From NCBI GenBank assembly GCA_029268165.1, contig JAJUGM010000143.1, positions 1-8,090 on the forward strand: a stretch of 8,090 nucleotides of DNA, in the 5' to 3' direction. Below, piece by piece: positions 5,100 to 8,090 of this stretch; within the stretch, counting starts at the first letter, position 1; the number at the start of each line of letters is the position of its first letter. Source of the DNA: Bacteroidota bacterium (GTDB lineage: Bacteria > Bacteroidota > Bacteroidia > Bacteroidales > UBA10428). A program made the translations under genes and the position numbers. The notes under the pieces are model-generated. The model saw only the letters and a list, made by a program, of their open reading frames with translations, was not told the DNA's origin and searched no databases.

Positions 5100-8090
5100 A
5101 TGAAAAAACCTGATTATGTGTGCTTATTAGACATTTTTATTAGCACAAAAAAAACATTACTAATTATGAAACTAACCGCTATCTTATTGACATTAGGTGT
5201 GCTGTATTCAACAGCTGGTACCTATTCTCAGACGTCAAGATTATCGCTTGATGTGAAAGATACACCTGTTTCGTTTGTATTTCAGGAGATTGAAAAACAA
5301 ACAAACTACCGGTTTTTATACCGCAATGAGGTGGTTGAAGACAAGCTGGTTACCATCAGCGCAAATAACATGCCTGTTGAAAATATTCTGGATATTGCCT
5401 TAAAAGACATTAAGGTGGAATACAGGATATTAGATAACAACCTGATTGTGATCACACCGACAAAGGAACCGACAACCAGCCAACCCCTTACAGTTAAAGG
5501 TATGGTAACCTCGTCAACTGACAACAGTCCGTTGCCAGGCGTAAATATTGTTGAAAAAGGCACGCAGAATGGCACAATATCTGACGCAAACGGCCGGTTT
5601 ACCATCACAATCAGTAATCCTCAGGCCATCCTTGTTTTTTCATTTATCGGTTATCTCAGTGAGGAGATTCAGGTGAACGGTAAGGATGTTATTGACATTG
5701 CACTGGTTGAAGATATCCAGAAACTTGATGAGGTAGTAGTGATCGGATATGGTACGGCAAAAAGAAGCGACCTCACTGCTGCAAGTATTTCAGTTGCCGG
5801 CGACAAACTAAAAACCAATATAGGGGCAAACCTCGACCAGGCTTTGCAAGGTAGAGCTGCAGGGGTAACAGCCGTATATAATTCAGGCCAGCCGGGTTCG
5901 TCGATGTCTATACGAATACGTGGGCAGGGGACATTAAGGGCTCAGGCGTCAGAACCTCTGTATGTTATTGACGGAATACCGGTTCAGAATGTAGTTCAGA
6001 GCGGTCATTCAGTGGGACTCGGAGATGCACTGGGTAACGGCAGTGTTCAGACCTTCTCAGGATTATCAAGTATTAACCCTAATGATATTGTTTCAATTGA
6101 GATATTAAAAGATGCCTCAGCTACAGCAATTTATGGTTCGCGCGGCGCAAATGGTGTGGTATTAATTACCACCAAAAGCGGAAAAACAGGTGAAGCCAAA
6201 TTTACTTATGACGGATATTATGGCGTTCAGGATCAGAAGAGCCGGCTTGATTTAATGAACCTGCGTGAATTTGCCGAATATTGTAACGACTGGGCAGCAG
6301 AAACAAATGGCCGTGACCCCAGAGAGGAATTTAGTGATCCGTCAATTTTGGGCGAAGGAACTGACTGGCAAAACGCGGTGTTCAGAACTGCACCCATGCA
6401 GAGCCATCAAATTGCGGCCCAGGGAGGCACTGAAAAAGCGCGTTATTATGTATCAGGAAGTTATTTTAACCAGATAGGGACGCTGGTGGGAACTGATTTT
6501 AGCCGTTTTAACTTCAGGGTTAACCTTGATGCGGAATTAAAAAGCTGGTTAAAACTGGGAAGCAAAATAACGTTTTCGCGTACAAAAGATCACCTTGCCC
6601 TGAATAACAGCACCGAAGGAGTTATAAGCGTGGCCATGAGAACAACGCCTGACGTTCCGATACGAAACCTCGACGGGTCATGGGCCGGATTGTTGTATGA
6701 AGGCGCACCCAGTGTTATTAACCCTATTGCCAAGGCACTTGACGAAACAAATATTCTCAGAAGGAATGACCTGATCGGAAATATTTATGCTGACGTTACC
6801 TTTATTAAAAATCTGGTGTTGCATACAGAAATAGGAGGTAACCTGGCAGGGTCAAATGCCTATCATTTTATCCCTACTTATCAGTACGGAAGCCTTATAA
6901 ATAATACCAATACGGCCTCAAAACAATATAACCAGAATTATTTCTGGCAGATCAAAAATTACTTAACCTACACAGGGAGCCTTGGAAAACATAACTATAC
7001 ATTAATGGCCGGACAGGAAGTGTCGGAATATTTATGGGAATATCTTCGGGGTTCGAGCAATGGATTGTCAAGCAATGATATTCATGAACCCAGCCTAGGT
7101 GACCCTAACAGCATGGCAATTGGCTCAGGCCATGGCAGTGGTGCGCTGGCTTCGTTTTATGCAAGGGCAAACTACTCCTTTAATGATAAATATTTTTTAA
7201 CCTATATCTTCAGATATGACGGTTCTTCCAATTTCGGACCAAAAAACCGCTGGGCTCCTTTTCATGCAGTTTCGGGATCATGGAAGGTTATGAATGAAGA
7301 TTTTCTGAAAAGCCTGAATAACATAATCAGTGACTTTAAAATAAGAGCCGGCTGGGGACAGACAGGTAATCAGGATATTGGCGGCTACCGGTGGGGAGCA
7401 TCAATTATTAAAATGCCCTCGAACCTGGGGATGGGGTTCAGGCAGTCAAATATTGCCAATCCATACATTACCTGGGAAAAACAGGAACAAACCAATCTCG
7501 GATTTGATTTGGGTTTTCTAAAAGGCCGCGTCAACCTGGTAATCGACATGTATGTTAAAAAATCATCAGCCATGCTGATGGATATGCAGTTGCCATCATA
7601 TATGGGAACCAGGGGAAATGTGTCAATCAGACTGAATCCACCCATGGGTAATTTTGGAAAAATAGAAAACAAGGGTATAGAAATTTCCTTAAATACCAAA
7701 CCCGTCATGGGTACTTTTTCTTGGGATAATGACCTGCAGCTTACTTTTAACAGAAATAAGCTGTTAGGATTAGATGGAACCCCTGCAGCACATATTGAAG
7801 GTTACGGACAATGGACTGATCTGGTAAGCCTCACCGAAATAGGCGATCCGTTATACAGTTTTTATGGTTATAAAGTAGTAGGAATTTATAAAGATAAGGA
7901 AGACATATTAAATAGCCCGAAAACAAAGGCTTACCCGTCTGATGGCAATTTCAAAAGAAATACTGTCTGGCCGGGTGACCTGAAATTTGCCGACCTCTCA
8001 GGCCCAAACGGAGTGCCTGACAGTGTGATTGATGAGTATGACCGTACCAATCTGGGTTCTCCTTTTCCAAAATTCACATTTGGTTTTAAT
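5100..8090 (+). CDS. SusC/RagA-family TonB-dependent receptor with STN domain (3' end outside window)
   Basis: This is an outer-membrane TonB-dependent transporter of the SusC/RagA type, which with a SusD lipoprotein imports glycans, peptides or similar oligomers. 997 codons are visible without a stop; the C-terminal barrel end is cut off. The N-terminus has a signal peptide with a long extension: the hydrophobic core MKLTAILLTLGVLYSTAG is at residues 23-40, followed by TYSQ. An STN domain (about 47-118, LSLDVKDTPVSFVFQEIEKQ) marks it as a signalling receptor. A CarboxypepD_reg-like domain follows (about 131-205, PLPGVNIVEKGTQNGTISDANGRFTI), then the TonB-box-like LDEVVVIGYGTAKRSDL (209-225), the plug with LQGRAAGV, PLYVIDGIPV and AIYGSRGANGVVLITTKSG (343-361), and the beta-barrel. 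The ATG at 5100 is preferred over Met23 (5166) because such N-terminal extensions are common in the family. The substrate is unknown. Confidence 0.95.
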   Translation, partial: MKKPDYVCLLDIFISTKKTLLIMKLTAILLTLGVLYSTAGTYSQTSRLSLDVKDTPVSFVFQEIEKQTNYRFLYRNEVVEDKLVTISANNMPVENILDIALKDIKVEYRILDNNLIVITPTKEPTTSQPLTVKGMVTSSTDNSPLPGVNIVEKGTQNGTISDANGRFTITISNPQAILVFSFIGYLSEEIQVNGKDVIDIALVEDIQKLDEVVVIGYGTAKRSDLTAASISVAGDKLKTNIGANLDQALQGRAAGVTAVYNSGQPGSSMSIRIRGQGTLRAQASEPLYVIDGIPVQNVVQSGHSVGLGDALGNGSVQTFSGLSSINPNDIVSIEILKDASATAIYGSRGANGVVLITTKSGKTGEAKFTYDGYYGVQDQKSRLDLMNLREFAEYCNDWAAETNGRDPREEFSDPSILGEGTDWQNAVFRTAPMQSHQIAAQGGTEKARYYVSGSYFNQIGTLVGTDFSRFNFRVNLDAELKSWLKLGSKITFSRTKDHLALNNSTEGVISVAMRTTPDVPIRNLDGSWAGLLYEGAPSVINPIAKALDETNILRRNDLIGNIYADVTFIKNLVLHTEIGGNLAGSNAYHFIPTYQYGSLINNTNTASKQYNQNYFWQIKNYLTYTGSLGKHNYTLMAGQEVSEYLWEYLRGSSNGLSSNDIHEPSLGDPNSMAIGSGHGSGALASFYARANYSFNDKYFLTYIFRYDGSSNFGPKNRWAPFHAVSGSWKVMNEDFLKSLNNIISDFKIRAGWGQTGNQDIGGYRWGASIIKMPSNLGMGFRQSNIANPYITWEKQEQTNLGFDLGFLKGRVNLVIDMYVKKSSAMLMDMQLPSYMGTRGNVSIRLNPPMGNFGKIENKGIEISLNTKPVMGTFSWDNDLQLTFNRNKLLGLDGTPAAHIEGYGQWTDLVSLTEIGDPLYSFYGYKVVGIYKDKEDILNSPKTKAYPSDGNFKRNTVWPGDLKFADLSGPNGVPDSVIDEYDRTNLGSPFPKFTFGFN

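Noticed and set aside
7385..7708. 107-codon minus-strand frame inside the SusC-like gene
   Set aside because: It is antisense to the continuous SusC barrel frame, which runs open from 5100 to 8090.

Overview
The window looks like a chromosomal segment of a Bacteroidota (Bacteroidetes) member, most likely a Bacteroidales-like or environmental relative. The strongest evidence is a FecR/DUF4974 anti-sigma factor followed by a SusC/RagA-type TonB-dependent receptor with an N-terminal STN domain. Near-absent Shine-Dalgarno sequences, AT-rich spacers and a TAnnTTTG-type promoter element fit the same assignment. No tRNA, rRNA, CRISPR array or insertion sequence was seen.

Layout. A GatB/YqeY-domain gene lies on the minus strand (158-610). 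A short AT-rich divergent region (611-798) separates it from a plus-strand run. That run is hypE (799-1812) and hypA (1829-2191), two NiFe-hydrogenase maturation genes 16 bp apart; then a DedA/VTT-family membrane protein (2390-3007); then efp, translation elongation factor P (3035-3595), only 27 bp after dedA. A non-coding spacer of 257 bp (3596-3852) holds a degenerate 7-bp tandem repeat and an A7T7 palindrome. Next come fecR (3853-4968), a 131-bp spacer with a strong GC-rich hairpin (5027-5052), and a SusC-like receptor (5100 to the window end, 997 codons visible and still open).

How the genes work together. HypA (nickel delivery) and HypE (synthesis of the cyanide ligand) are partners in NiFe-centre assembly, but hypB, hypC, hypD, hypF and hydrogenase structural genes are not in the window. 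FecR plus the STN-bearing SusC form two of the three parts of a trans-envelope signalling system: outer-membrane receptor, FecR in the inner membrane, ECF sigma factor. The sigma gene that normally precedes fecR is missing here. SusD and the substrate-processing genes, if present, would lie beyond position 8090, so the transported substrate cannot be told.

The most notable points are an EF-P whose modification-site residue is Asn instead of Lys or Arg, the fecR without an adjacent sigma gene, the hairpin in the fecR-susC gap, the heptad repeat, and the isolated hypE-hypA pair. I found no convincing evidence of a wholly new multi-gene system.
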